Below, one piece after another: positions 1 to 9,011 of a stretch of 64,000 bases of DNA. Location of the stretch: NCBI GenBank assembly GCA_003021085.1, contig PXRE01000039.1, forward strand, positions 48,609-112,608, read 5' to 3'. Origin of the DNA: Halobacteriales archaeon QS_1_68_20 (GTDB lineage: Archaea > Halobacteriota > Halobacteria > Halobacteriales > PXRE01). The position numbers and the translations under genes were made by a program. Under the pieces are notes generated by a model that was not told where the DNA came from, made no database searches, and worked only from the letters and a program-made list of their open reading frames with translations. Within the stretch, counting starts at the first letter, position 1, and each line of letters opens with the position of its first letter.

Positions 1-213
1 GGCCCGGCGACGGTCCGCGGCCTCCAGCACCCGTTCTTTCCGCCCCGGGTGGATCCCCTCACGGTCGGTTCCCGTCGTGAGGAGTTCGGTCGCGTCCTCG
101 ACCGTCAACCGCTCGCTGGCCCGGGCCTTTGCCAGGGCGTTCTCGAACGCCTGGTCGGTCTCCGGGACGCAGTCGAACGTCACGTCGGTACCGCCGGTGA
201 ACCCGTCGCCCAT
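1..213 (-). CDS. cofH: FO synthase subunit 2, 5' part (runs off the left edge)
   Basis: First 71 residues of a CofH-type radical SAM enzyme, which joins a tyrosine-derived hydroxybenzyl group to the ribitylaminouracil precursor of FO, the deazaflavin of coenzyme F420. Seen: an N-terminal segment with ENALAKARASERLTVEDA, then TTGTDREGIHPGRKERVLEA, which matches my memory of haloarchaeal CofH N-termini. The iron-sulfur cysteines of the family lie further in and are outside the window. The start is the ATG whose complement sits at 211-213. CofG would be the alternative, but this N-terminal helix pair fits CofH better. The call is from remembered family sequences, not a search. Confidence 0.82.
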   Translation of the reverse strand, partial: MGDGFTGGTDVTFDCVPETDQAFENALAKARASERLTVEDATELLTTGTDREGIHPGRKERVLEAADRRRA

Positions 214-673
214 CGTCCAGAAGTCGGGGGCGGACGGACAAAAGAAGGGGGGATTCCGGCAGGCGGCGGCACGTCGTCGCGGTCCCGTCGTTCACGCTCT
301 CCCGGCGGTGGGCGTACGGGTTGCTCCCCACGTGGACGGGACGACCCCGTGATCTGTGTTCTACCTAGGTGAATCGAAAAATTTGCATAGGTGATAGGTA
401 AATGTACGAATTTACTAGGTAAATAATATCGGATCTTTTTCAATCGTCCCCAGCGGTTCCCGGTCGAGCGTCGTCACACCGCCGGTTCCACCACACACCG
501 ACAAGCGAGTCCTTTTCCCGACTGACGGATCTTCTACACCGTTTTCCCTGCTCGGCGGTCCTGGACTGTCTGTATTAGGGCCGGTTCGAACCGGTGGAAA
601 CCAACGAGGAGTTGCGGTGGAATCTGCACTACCTGTATAAAACCTTAACCGTATTAAGTAAAATTTCCGAGCG
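214..673. other. Intergenic region with an AT-rich patch and TAGGTRA repeats
   Basis: No gene seen in these 460 bases between the divergent cofH and lanthipeptide-precursor genes. Bases 362-440 are much more AT-rich than their surroundings. They carry four copies of the heptamer TAGGTGA or TAGGTAA, starting at 366, 388, 395 and 416, the first inside the palindrome ACCTAGGT (363-370). The spacings of 22 and 21 between outer pairs suggest binding on one face of the helix, so a regulator site is possible. Which gene it would serve is unclear. Confidence 0.4.
635..648 (+). promoter_or_regulatory. TATA box of the lanthipeptide-precursor gene
   Basis: The sequence TATAAAACCTTAA lies about 35 bases upstream of the ATG at 674. 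In haloarchaea transcription starts about 25 bases after the TATA box, so the message would have almost no leader. No strong Shine-Dalgarno motif precedes the ATG, which agrees with leaderless translation. This promoter is one reason to believe the 51-codon frame is a gene. Confidence 0.6.
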
Positions 674-829
674 ATGTCCCTGATTGAGACATCCACCGAC
701 AGTTCGGTGATCGGAGCGGAAGACGACATCGCGACCGAGTTCGACGCGGAGTTCGACTCGGAGGCCGAGGGCGAGGACGTCCACGAGATGACGACGACGC
801 TCACCCTGGGCTGCTGGGTCGACGACTGA
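674..829 (+). CDS. lanA: Putative class II lanthipeptide precursor
   Basis: A 51-residue peptide that is not part of any larger frame. Seen: a very acidic leader-like part (residues 1-38, with EDDIATEFDAEFDSEAEGED) and a C-terminal core TTTLTLGCWVDD holding four threonines and the only cysteine (residue 47). In class II lanthipeptides LanM dehydrates Ser/Thr and couples them to Cys, so a single methyllanthionine ring to Cys47 is the natural inference. There is no obvious GG or GA leader cleavage site. It converges with the LanM remnant and overlaps its 3' end by 29 bases. That overlap, the TATA box and the halophile-style acidic leader support the call. The modifying enzyme here lacks its cyclase domain, so this locus alone probably cannot make the mature peptide. 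Confidence 0.65.
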   Translation: MSLIETSTDSSVIGAEDDIATEFDAEFDSEAEGEDVHEMTTTLTLGCWVDD

Positions 830-2971
830 TCGTCGCCCAGTCGTAGCCGTCGTCGCTCTCGATTGCCGCCTCCCGGACGGACTCGAACACCTCGGCCGCC
901 TCGCGCCTGAGGGCTTCGTCGCTGGCGGGTTCCGGTTCCGCGGGCGGTCTGGCGCTTGCCGCCTGCGAGGGGGCCGGCGTCGCTTCGAAGCACCCGCGGA
1001 CGAACTCCAGTTGCTCGCGCAGGCCCGTCGGGTCGGCCGTCTCGATCCGTCGCCTGCTCCGCTCCAGGCCGGACTCGTCGGCGTGGACGCCCAACGGCGT
1101 CCCGTCGAGGTGTATCTCCGTCCCGTCGGTCCGGGCGGTGAACCGCGGCGGGTCGAGTCGAGCCAGCGCCGCCCGTTCGGCGTCGTACAGCGCCCAGGGC
1201 CGGGGGTCGCCGACGCTCCCGTCGCACAGCGGCACCGCCAGTTCCTCCATCTCGACGCCGAACCTGGCACCGTCCTGCAGGTAGTCCCGCGAGGACAGCG
1301 ACCGGATCACCCGCGCGTACGCCATCGTCGGCCGGTAGACGATCCGGTTCTCGATCCCGGCGAGGGCCGCCGGCAGGCCGACGTCGTCCAGTCGGCCCTC
1401 CTCACGCAACGACAGGACCGTCTCGTAGGCGGATTCGAACCCGTCGAGGATGGCGTCCAGGCGGTCCTCGGGGGGTAGTTCCGTCCCGTCGACGGTGGGG
1501 ACGTTCGGACCGCGGTCGACCCGTGCTGGCTGGTGGTCGACCGTCATCACGTCCGTGTTGACCGCCCTGACGGTCGGCGTCTCGACCGTCTCGAAGACGG
1601 CCGGGTCGGCGGAGACGCCGATGCCCGCGACCACGGGGAGCGTGCCGTTCCGCTCGCCGTCGGCGTGGCCGTCGCCGGCCGTCTCCACGTCGTAGGGGAG
1701 CAACAGCGTCTGGAGGACGCTGTCCTCCACGAGGCTCCCGGTCCCGGTGGGCCGTGGTCGCCTGTCGGGGTCGACGAAGGGGTGCAGCACCGTCTCGGCG
1801 TCGACCAGCACGGGGTGTTCGCCGGCGGCCCTGAGGTTCTCGAAGTGGCTGTCCCGGAACTCCGTGAACGACGCGAGACAGAGCAGGGCGCCGGCCCGCC
1901 GGTAGTACCGATCGGCCGCCGCCTCGTCCGGGCACTCCGCCGGTTCGATCCACTCCATCCACCCGTACTCTCCGCGGGCGAGGTAGGCCGGCGTCTCGAT
2001 GGCGGGGGTCGGGAGGAACTCGTCGACGGCCTCGACCATCCGGTAGAAGGCCGCCCCGGCGTCGACGCTGCGGGGCTTGTACGCGACGGTGACGCCCGAC
2101 TCGAAGGCGACCCGCATGACCGCCCGGCCGTCGCCGTGGGTGTCGTCCGCCAGGGGTTCGAGGTCGGTCACCTGGCCCGTCGCCCCGAACTGCTCGGCCA
2201 GGCGCTCCCGGTCGGCCTCCAGGCGGTCGGCGAACTCCTGCAGGTGGTCGACCCACTGGCGGACCTGGGTCGCCACCAGGCGGGCGAACACGGGGTACTC
2301 CAGGCACAGGTCCGTGAATCCGCCCGCGAACAGACCGTCCACGAACCGGTCGTAGTAGTCGGTCGGCGGGTCCTCGAACTCCCCCGGGTCCGCCCGTGCC
2401 AGGTCCGGGTCGTGTCTCGCGACGAAGGATTTGAACTCCACGTAGAGGATGCGTACGAACCGCCGCGCGAACCGCCGGCGGAACCACTCGACCATCGCGA
2501 CTACGGCGGCTTCCGGGAGGACGCTCCGGGGTTCCGCCGGGAGTCGACTCCGTGCGAACGCGGCCACGGCGGCCGAGAGTTCGCCGAACGGTAGTTCGCT
2601 CCCGTGTTCGTGGGCGTCCCCGTCCACTGCGTCGTCACTGTTGGGCCCCGCTCGCTCGCGGAACTCCCCGGGTCGCTCGCACGGACGCTCGCCGCCAGGT
2701 CCTCCACCGGGCGTATCCAGTCCGGCAGGGGTTCGTCCGGCGCCAGCGCGACCGCCGCGCACGCCTGGCGGCACGCTTCCCTTGTCGCCCCCGCGCGGGC
2801 GAGTCGTCGTTCGAACGACGCTTCGTCCGGGAACAGGTCCCGCCACGCGTCGAACGTGTCCGTTCCTCTATCGCCGGTCACCAGCGCGTCCGGGTCCGCC
2901 AGTCGCTCCGTGAGGGTCCGCGCGCGGCCGGCCACCATCCGTCTCTGGTCGTCGGTGAACGCACCGGCCAT
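801..2971 (-). pseudogene. lanM: LanM-type lanthipeptide synthetase, dehydratase only, frameshifted
   Basis: Remnant of a class II lanthipeptide synthetase (DUF4135 dehydratase plus LanC-like cyclase, normally about 1000 residues). The reading starts at 2971 ([12 protein letters not shown]) and must shift frame near 2668, where a CCCGGGG run is one base short. It then continues to 801. Kept dehydratase motifs are VAYKPRS, DSHFENL and VLVDAETV. The protein ends at DDGYDWATIS plus an unrelated tail, exactly where the cyclase domain should begin, so the whole zinc-binding cyclase is missing. Its last codons are antisense to the precursor gene, so a deletion probably fused the two ends. The frameshift could be a consensus error; the lost domain cannot. 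A free-standing dehydratase is possible but less likely. Confidence 0.75.
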
Positions 2972-3154
2972 CAGGTCCCTGCACCTCGTTGGGAGTCGTC
3001 GCGTCCGGGTTCAGCCGCGCCGTCGGCCGGTCTCCTCGGGGTTACCCTCATACTGTTCGATTGTCGACGTATCCCGAATACCGTCGGCAAAACGCTTTCG
3101 GAGGGTCGGTGGCGAACTGAAACCTTGATTGGAGCGGACGACGAGGGTTCGACC

Positions 3155-4189
3155 GTGACCAGCGTCAAGGACTTCCGGATCGAGGAGGAACCGGGCGAGG
3201 TCGAACTGGGCCTGGGGGTGTTCGAGTTCACCGACGACTACTCGGTGTTCGACTGGGGGAAGATGCCGGACGCCATCCCGGGGAAGGGTGCGAGCCTCTG
3301 TACGATGGGTGCGTACAACTTCGAACTGCTGGAGAACCGGGGCGTCCCGACCCACTACGAGGGCGTCGTTGTCGACGGCCGGCCGACGGAACTGGACGAG
3401 CTTGACCCCGACGAACTCGACGCACCGCCCCGCGAGATGGCATTCGGCGTCGCGAACGTGCCGGACCTCCCGTTCGAGGACGGCGAGTACGACTACGAGG
3501 CCTACCACGACGAGGCGGGACCGAACCACTTCGTCCCCCTCGAAATCGTCTTCCGGAACGCGGTGCCGGTGGGATCCAGTCTCCGGAAGCGAACCGACCC
3601 CTCGGACCACGGCCTGGACTACGACGAGTGGCCCGACGAGGACCTCGAACTCGACGACCCCATCGTGGAGTTCTCGACGAAACTCGAACGGCAGGACCGG
3701 TACCTCTCCCGGGAGGAGGCCGACGACATCGCCGGGTTCACGCCGATCCGCAAACTGGAGTCGCTGGCGAAGGCGGTCAACCGCTTCCTCACGGAACACG
3801 CCGACGAACGGGGGTTCGTCCACCAGGACGGCAAGATGGAGTGCATCTTCCACCAGGGCGAGGTGAAGGTCGCCGACGTCGTGGGGACGTTCGACGAGAA
3901 TCGCTACCTGTACGACGGCCAGCAGGGCAGCAAGGAGGTGCTCCGGCAGTACCACCAGCGGACCCAGCCCGAATGGGTGCAGGCCGTCTCCGACGCGAAG
4001 CGCGAGGCCCGTGAGCGCGACGTCGCGGACTGGAAGTCGCTGTGCGAGCGGGACCCCGAACCGCTGGACGAATCCGTCGTCGGGCTGGCCGCAGACCTCT
4101 ACGGGGCCGGAGCCAACGCCTACACGGGCCAGCAGTGGTTCGACGCGCCCGAACTGGACGAGGTGGTCGACGCAGTACGCCAACTGTAA
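3155..4189 (+). CDS. purC: Phosphoribosylaminoimidazole-succinocarboxamide synthase
   Basis: SAICAR synthetase, which condenses CAIR with aspartate using ATP in purine synthesis. The 344-residue protein shows [15 protein letters not shown] near the N-terminus, where the family has its nucleotide-binding strand pair, followed by [17 protein letters not shown]. The length is that of the long archaeal form. A GTG start at 3155 gives MTSVKDFR, as in other haloarchaeal PurC proteins; the open frame further upstream is only a GC-rich extension. It is not in an operon with purS and purQ: a small gene and a palindrome separate them. Confidence 0.93.
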   Translation: MTSVKDFRIEEEPGEVELGLGVFEFTDDYSVFDWGKMPDAIPGKGASLCTMGAYNFELLENRGVPTHYEGVVVDGRPTELDELDPDELDAPPREMAFGVANVPDLPFEDGEYDYEAYHDEAGPNHFVPLEIVFRNAVPVGSSLRKRTDPSDHGLDYDEWPDEDLELDDPIVEFSTKLERQDRYLSREEADDIAGFTPIRKLESLAKAVNRFLTEHADERGFVHQDGKMECIFHQGEVKVADVVGTFDENRYLYDGQQGSKEVLRQYHQRTQPEWVQAVSDAKREARERDVADWKSLCERDPEPLDESVVGLAADLYGAGANAYTGQQWFDAPELDEVVDAVRQL

Positions 4190-4240
4190 GGCCGGTTAAA
4201 AGCGTACTTCTTAACAGCCCGGAGCCACTATCGGAGCGGC

Positions 4241-4498
4241 GTGCCAGACTACACGATCACGCTCCTCGAACGCGACCAGGCCCAGCTGGAGCAGCTCGCC
4301 GAGGAGGAGTTCGTCAGTCGCGAGGAGGCCATCGAGGAGTTGCTACGCGCCGGCATCGAAGCCTACCGGACCGGCGGCAGCGACGACGTGGCCGGCACCG
4401 ACATCTCCGAGGAGTTCGCCGACGACATGTGGGACACCGCCGAGGACCCCGGTGCCCGCGGCGAGTCCCACGGCCAGGACGACGGCTACTCCTTCTGA
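4241..4498 (+). CDS. Small acidic protein with a ribbon-helix-helix-like N-terminus
   Basis: 85 residues with a GTG start. Residues 1-45 (PDYTITLLERDQAQLEQLAE and EFVSREEAIEELLRAGIEAY) read as a strand followed by two helices, the pattern of CopG-type DNA-binding proteins. The rest is a flexible acidic tail. The function is unknown; a DNA-binding role is an inference from the predicted fold only. It follows purC by 51 bases, with an A/T-rich TTAAAAG near 4195 that could be its promoter. The 30-bp palindrome at 4527 lies 29 bases after its stop. Confidence 0.65.
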   Translation: MPDYTITLLERDQAQLEQLAEEEFVSREEAIEELLRAGIEAYRTGGSDDVAGTDISEEFADDMWDTAEDPGARGESHGQDDGYSF

Positions 4499-4526
4499 CG
4501 GCGGCCCAGCGTTCGGCCCCGCACCG

Positions 4527-4556
4527 TATATGAATATATGTGCATATGTTCACATA
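4527..4556. repeat. 30-bp palindrome, copy 1
   Basis: Left arm TATATGAATATATG and right arm CATATGTTCACATA flank a central TG. A near-identical copy is at 54635-54664. It lies in the gap between the small RHH-like gene and purS, 141 bases before the purS start. The length, the symmetry and its presence at two unrelated loci suggest a binding site for a dimeric regulator. A transcription terminator is less likely, because no T-tract follows. Confidence 0.6.
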
Positions 4557-4697
4557 GCCGTGCCCGGGGCGCGGTCGCCGGTTCTTTGTCTGGGCCCTCC
4601 GTCCGCTTGCTCGTCTCGTTCCGAGCGGTTGTCCACGGTCGTGTAATAGCCGGACGATTCACAAGCGTTATTGAGCACGACCGCCCAACCACGGGTG

Positions 4698-4949
4698 ATG
4701 ACCGGCTACACTGCAACCGTGACGGTCCGGTTGAAGGGGGGCGTCCTCGATCCGGAGGCCGAGACCACTCGCCGGGCGCTACAGCGACTCGACTTCGACG
4801 TCGAGGACGTCCGGTTCGCGGACCGCTACGAGGTGGACCTCGACGCCGCCTCCGTGGAGTCTGCCCGCGAACGCGCCGAGTCGATGGCCGAGCGTTTGCT
4901 CGCGAACCCGACCATCCACGACTACGACGTCGTCGTCGAGGAGCGATAG
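4698..4949 (+). CDS. purS: FGAM synthase, PurS subunit
   Basis: 83-residue PurS, the small bridging subunit of the three-part phosphoribosylformylglycinamidine synthase (PurL, PurQ, PurS). Seen: VTVRLKGGVLDPEAETTRRA, the strand and helix that begin PurS, and the C-terminal NPTIHDYDV. The ATG at 4698 is preferred over an upstream in-frame start because haloarchaeal PurS proteins begin with MTxYTATVTVRLK. It is four bases from purQ and surely co-transcribed with it. PurL is not in the window. Confidence 0.92.
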   Translation: MTGYTATVTVRLKGGVLDPEAETTRRALQRLDFDVEDVRFADRYEVDLDAASVESARERAESMAERLLANPTIHDYDVVVEER

Positions 4950-4953
4950 ACGG

Positions 4954-5658
4954 ATGACGGTAGCGAGTATCCGGTTCGGTGGGTCCAACTGCGACCGGGA
5001 CGCCCTGCACGCGCTCTCGTCGCTCGGCGTCGACGCCGAGATCGTCTGGCACGAGGACGGCCTGCCGGGGGACGTCTCGGGGGTCGTTCTCCCGGGTGGG
5101 TTCTCATACGGCGACTACCTGCGGGCGGGCGCCATCGCTGCCCGGTCCCCCATCCTCGAGGAGGTCCGCGCGGCGGCGGCCCGTGGGGTTCCCGTGCTGG
5201 GCGTGTGCAACGGGGCCCAGATCGGTTGCGAGGCGGGCCTCGCCCCGGGCGCGTTCACCGTCAACGACTCCGCCCGGTTCCGGTGTGAACCCGTCCACCT
5301 CCGCGTCGAGAACGCGAACACGCCGTGGACCCGCGGGTACGAGGAGGGCGAGGTCGTCGAACTTCCCATCGCTCACGGCGAAGGTCGGTTCCTGGCCGAG
5401 ACGAACGTCCACGACCGCCTCGTCGAGGAGGACCGCGTCCTCTGGCGGTACTGCGACGAGGACGGCGAGGTCACGGACGCCGCCAACCCCAACGGCTCCC
5501 TGGACAACGTCGCGGGCGTCGCCGGCGAACGGGACAACGTGGCCGTCCTGATGCCCCACCCCGAACGTGCTGCGCTCCCGGACCTCGGTCGGACGGACGG
5601 CCGACCGATACTCCGGGCGTTCGCGGAGGCTACTGGATCGGCCCAGGGCTCCGCCTGA
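4954..5658 (+). CDS. purQ: FGAM synthase, glutaminase subunit PurQ
   Basis: Class I glutamine amidotransferase that supplies ammonia to PurL in purine synthesis. The 234-residue protein has the nucleophile elbow LGVCNGAQ (Cys near residue 86) and the His-Glu pair in MPHPERAA near residue 200. Full length for the family. It starts four bases after purS. Directly after its stop codon the sequence becomes the tail of an unrelated ABC permease, so a deletion or recombination ends the operon here. Confidence 0.95.
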   Translation: MTVASIRFGGSNCDRDALHALSSLGVDAEIVWHEDGLPGDVSGVVLPGGFSYGDYLRAGAIAARSPILEEVRAAAARGVPVLGVCNGAQIGCEAGLAPGAFTVNDSARFRCEPVHLRVENANTPWTRGYEEGEVVELPIAHGEGRFLAETNVHDRLVEEDRVLWRYCDEDGEVTDAANPNGSLDNVAGVAGERDNVAVLMPHPERAALPDLGRTDGRPILRAFAEATGSAQGSA

Positions 5659-6065
5659 TTTTCCCTATCCGAACCTTACCTGATCGTCGGCGTCGCCATC
5701 TTCCTCGCGCTGGTCGGCGTCCTGGCGCTGGCGCTGTGTCTCGGCGTGTTCGCGGGCGACCGCCAGGGCGCACAGATGTTGCTGTTCCCGCTCACCGTCT
5801 TCGCCGTCGTCCCGATGTTCACCGACCTGTCGACCTTGTCCCTCCCGTTGCAGGCGCTCCTGTTCGCTATCCCGTTCACCCATCCCATCGTGGCGCCGAA
5901 GCAACTCCTGCTCGCAACTGGGCGTTCGTCGCGGTAGGTCTCGTGTACGAACTACTGTTCGCCGTCGGGGCGGTGTGGCTCGCGGTCCGACTGTCCGATT
6001 CCGACCGCTTGATCACCGGTGACGCCGGCCGCATCGGAAAGTACGTCCGGATGATCCAGCGGTGA
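5659..6065 (+). pseudogene. C-terminal remnant of an ABC-2 type permease
   Basis: Only the last part of a NatB-like ABC-2 efflux permease remains. Three hydrophobic stretches are visible: LIVGVAIFLALVGVLALALC, the segment around LLFPLTVFAVVPMF, and VGLVYELLFAVGAVWLAV. A one-base frameshift near 5910 separates the second from the third. The frame is open from the first base after the purQ stop, with no start codon or promoter of its own. The N-terminal half and the partner ATPase are absent. Judged non-functional. Confidence 0.65.
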
Positions 6066-6097
6066 TTCCTGCCTCCGGGATCTCGAGCGACCGGGAG

Positions 6098-6620
6098 TCA
6101 CGAACGCCCCGGGTACGGCCTCGTCCGGACTTCGTCGTACAGGACGGTCCTGGCGGTTCGGTGAACCACCCGATGTCAGCGATCTCGCCTTCCCGGCCCC
6201 GTAGTTCGCCGCACTCGCGCTTCCCGGAGAAGATGGCGATGACGTCGAAGGGTTCAGTCCCGTTCGTGACCCGGTGGCGGACGGCGTGTACCTCCAGGAG
6301 TCCGGTCACTCGACACTGGATTCCCGTCTCCTCCCTGACTTCCCGATCGCGGCGCGTTCGTCGGACTCGTTCGGTTCCCGCTTTCCCCGGGGTCGGCCCA
6401 GCCATCGTCGCCTTCGTTACGGACGAGCAGAACCTCGTCTGCGTCGTCGGTTGCCCATATGCCGGCGCCGCCGAGGGCGTCGCGCTCCAGTGCGGAAGTC
6501 AGTCGCTCGTACTCGTGCCGGTGCAGTCCCACGTCTTCTCGTGGACCGGGTGGATTGTTCCCGGTGCAGGCGGTCGACGACCTCGTCTACGCGTCGTCTA
6601 CTTCGCTCTCTGACGTCCAT
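6098..6620 (-). pseudogene. Frameshifted Nudix hydrolase
   Basis: Parts of a haloarchaeal Nudix protein read in three frames. The N-terminal part includes LGGAGIWATDDADEVLLVRN; the middle includes REVREETGIQCRVTGLLEVH and FDVIAIFSG; the end is TVLYDEVRTRPYPGRS, stopping at 6098. The Nudix box (GX5EX7REUXEEXGU) keeps only its second half: the first part reads GDDGWADPGES with the glycines disturbed and bases missing. At least two indels. Judged dead. Nudix enzymes hydrolyse nucleoside diphosphates linked to another group; the substrate cannot be told. Confidence 0.7.
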
Positions 6621-6671
6621 TCGTCCGTCAGATCGGGGTCGATCGTTTCAACCCCCCGGAATCCGACTCGC

Positions 6672-7754
6672 TTATCGCGTCAGCGGCATCCCGTAACTCC
6701 GTTCGCGATCCATCACTGCGTCCCAGGTGGCTTCGCACTCGCAGGACACCTGGTCGAACACCGAGGGGTCCTGCCTGAGGTCGAAGTCTTTGATCGCTCG
6801 CTGGACCCGGTCGTCGCACTCGCCGCAGTTGTGCGGGCCGCGGTCCGAGCCGTGTCCCACGGGGTCCGAGACGACGATCGCGTCTGCGTCGGCCGTCTCA
6901 CCTAGCACTTCGACGACGCTCCAGAGCCACGGCGGCCGGTAGCCGTCCCGAAAGTACAGTTCGTCGACCATCGTGTACCGCTGGACGTTGGTCGGGTTCA
7001 TCGAGACGGTGTGGCAGTTCTCGACGGCGGCGCATCGCCGGACGGAGTCGATCATGTCCTCGACGGCTTCGGATTCCGTGAGGAACGGCGGCTTCAGCAG
7101 GAGGTACGCCTTGACGCCAGCGTCCACCTCGGCGGCTTCTTCGCAGGCGGTCTCGAAGTCCCAGAAGTCGAAGTACTTGTTCACGCAGTCCCGCCGGACC
7201 CGGTCGGTCGCCGTCTCCAGGCCGACGGCGACGTCCGTCTCGATGCCACTGTCGGTGAAGTCCGCCAGTTTCTCGGCGCTCACGAAGTCCGGGAGACTCT
7301 CGACCAGGATTCGCTCGCGGTCCGCGAACGTCTCTGCGATCGCTTCTCGCGTTTCCGCCGGTACCTCGCGCTCGTCGAGGAACGACCCCGAGGTGTAGAT
7401 TTTCACGAGGCCACACTGGTCGTCGTCGTGCTCGCGTTCGTGTTCGAGGCAGGCTTCGACCTGCGTCATCAGCGCTTCGTGACTCACGGATCCGCCCTCG
7501 ACGGATTCGGCGACGTACCCACACATCGTACATCCGCCCGCCCGCGCCCAGCGGCACCCGCCGGTGTTGAGGATGATCGTGAGGCTGTCGTAGACGCCGC
7601 CAGGCGTACGGTCCTCGTCGATCCAGACCCGCGTCGGTTCCTCCGGATCGTACTGCTGGTCGTTCCGGGCGCGGATCTCCCGCATCACCTGGTTGTGCGC
7701 GTCCATCCCCCGCCCCTGCTCGTAGACCTCCGGCGTCGGCTTCCCGCTACTCAT
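6672..7754 (-). CDS. Archaeosine biosynthesis radical SAM protein RaSEA
   Basis: 360 residues. RaSEA works with ArcS to turn the lysine adduct of preQ0-tRNA into archaeosine (G+15) in archaeal tRNA. The iron-sulfur motif is GGCRWARAGGCTMCGY (Cx7Cx2C), the spacing of this family rather than the usual Cx3Cx2C. Further on, VNKYFDFWDFETA and VSMNPTNVQRYT fit the family. A C-terminal NCGECDDR suggests a metal knuckle. The ATG at 7754 (MSSGKPTPEVYEQGRGMDAH) is chosen over the longer GTG frame starting at 7826. ArcS itself is not in the window. Confidence 0.85.
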   Translation of the reverse strand: MSSGKPTPEVYEQGRGMDAHNQVMREIRARNDQQYDPEEPTRVWIDEDRTPGGVYDSLTIILNTGGCRWARAGGCTMCGYVAESVEGGSVSHEALMTQVEACLEHEREHDDDQCGLVKIYTSGSFLDEREVPAETREAIAETFADRERILVESLPDFVSAEKLADFTDSGIETDVAVGLETATDRVRRDCVNKYFDFWDFETACEEAAEVDAGVKAYLLLKPPFLTESEAVEDMIDSVRRCAAVENCHTVSMNPTNVQRYTMVDELYFRDGYRPPWLWSVVEVLGETADADAIVVSDPVGHGSDRGPHNCGECDDRVQRAIKDFDLRQDPSVFDQVSCECEATWDAVMDRERSYGMPLTR

Positions 7755-8840
7755 TGCCGAATCGTTGGCCACCGACCCGTTTAACGGTGTTGACGGGTCG
7801 TTCGCACCGGCCGCCGACTGAACCACTCCGGCAAAGATTTACTATAGCGGTTATTGGTTTACTCGTCCCGTGAAGGGACGGCCGGCGGGGCCAGGAACAG
7901 GAATTTCCGACCCGTTCGAGGGTCGATGCGCAATTTTCGGGGGGAAGATGGCGGAGCGAGCCCTCGTCACTCCGATCCGAGGACGTCGGCCCGACCGACT
8001 GCTGGTAATCCGAGCCAGCGTCGGAATCGCTGGTCGGCCGCCGTCAGGGGAAGATCTACTCCAGCTCCGAGAAAGTCCGACCATGTGGCGACCCGGCCAG
8101 GGGGGTTCCGATCCCGGGTCCTCTTCGGGGAGGGTCGAAGCAGATGTCGGGACGAGGACGAGACGACGCGACCTGTTCGCGAGCAGTGCCGGACCCTGGT
8201 GATCGACCATCCGCCGCGGTCGGAACCCCGTTCTCCCCGGTCGAACCCTGGGGGGAGAGCCGCCAGAACCCGGTTCTCCGGCACCCCCGATCCAGCATTC
8301 GACCGGGCTCGAAGACCGGCCGTCGATACCTGGGGCCAGGAATCGTCGGCTCGTCCACCCGCTGATCTGTCGAGTAGGACTGACTTACCGTCTAGACGGT
8401 TACGTTACCGGCGAGTCGCTGGTGGTCGGACGCGCCTATCGTGGAACCATCGATGACAGTCCATGGAGCTGGCAATCGCGTTCCTGTCGTGGCACTCCAT
8501 GCTGGACCGAAATCCTTGACCAGACGAGATCGAATCCATCGTGGTGACGACCCATTTACGAACCGATGGTCCTCGGGGTTCCTGGGTCGTCCCCGTCGAT
8601 GCGTCGGGGCAAATTCAGCCCCTGTCGTCGACGACAGCCGGTCTAGCGTCCGGTAACTCCGGCGTGTTCCGCTCGCTGACTACCGGTAACGAGAGGTAAC
8701 TGGTGGATTTCCGGATCTGCTCGTATTCGGGACGTATAGGACGAGCTTACCGCAGGTCCCGGGACCGTTCCACCATCGAGACCTGGGTTTCGTCGGTCAA
8801 ATCCGGACCGGGAGAACGAGTGACGTCGTATTTGCCCCGG
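7755..8840. other. Gene-free region of about 1.1 kb
   Basis: No coding region, tRNA, RNase P RNA or SRP RNA signature found. Open frames here have none of the codon bias of the neighbours. Bases 7836-7855 hold a TATA-like TTTACTATAGCGG. Two perfect palindromes stand out: ACCGTCTAGACGGT (8387-8400) and CTGTCGTCGACGACAG (8622-8637). Probably the eroded remains of deleted genes. Confidence 0.5.
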
Positions 8841-9011
8841 TCAGGCTTCGGCGCCGGTGTCGACCTCGTCGTCGATTCTGACGATCTCGTTGTCGCACTC
8901 CGGGCACCCCCACTTCGTCTTCGTGCCGAGGTGAAGGTTCGTCCTCGCCGCGAGGTAGAACGTTCGTTCCGAATTACACTCTGGACAGCGTCGAGTCAGT
9001 TCCTGGCTCAT
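8841..9011 (-). CDS. Small zinc-ribbon protein
   Basis: 56 residues, with two knuckles CPEC (residues 9-12) and CPEC (36-39), the layout of a single zinc ribbon. Between them lies TFYLAARTNLHLGTKTKWG, which I recall from a widespread family of small haloarchaeal proteins of unknown role. The start ATG (MSQELTRR) is clear and the frame ends at TCA 8841-8843. It stands alone between two gene-poor stretches. A role in nucleic-acid binding is possible but unproven. Confidence 0.75.
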   Translation of the reverse strand: MSQELTRRCPECNSERTFYLAARTNLHLGTKTKWGCPECDNEIVRIDDEVDTGAEA

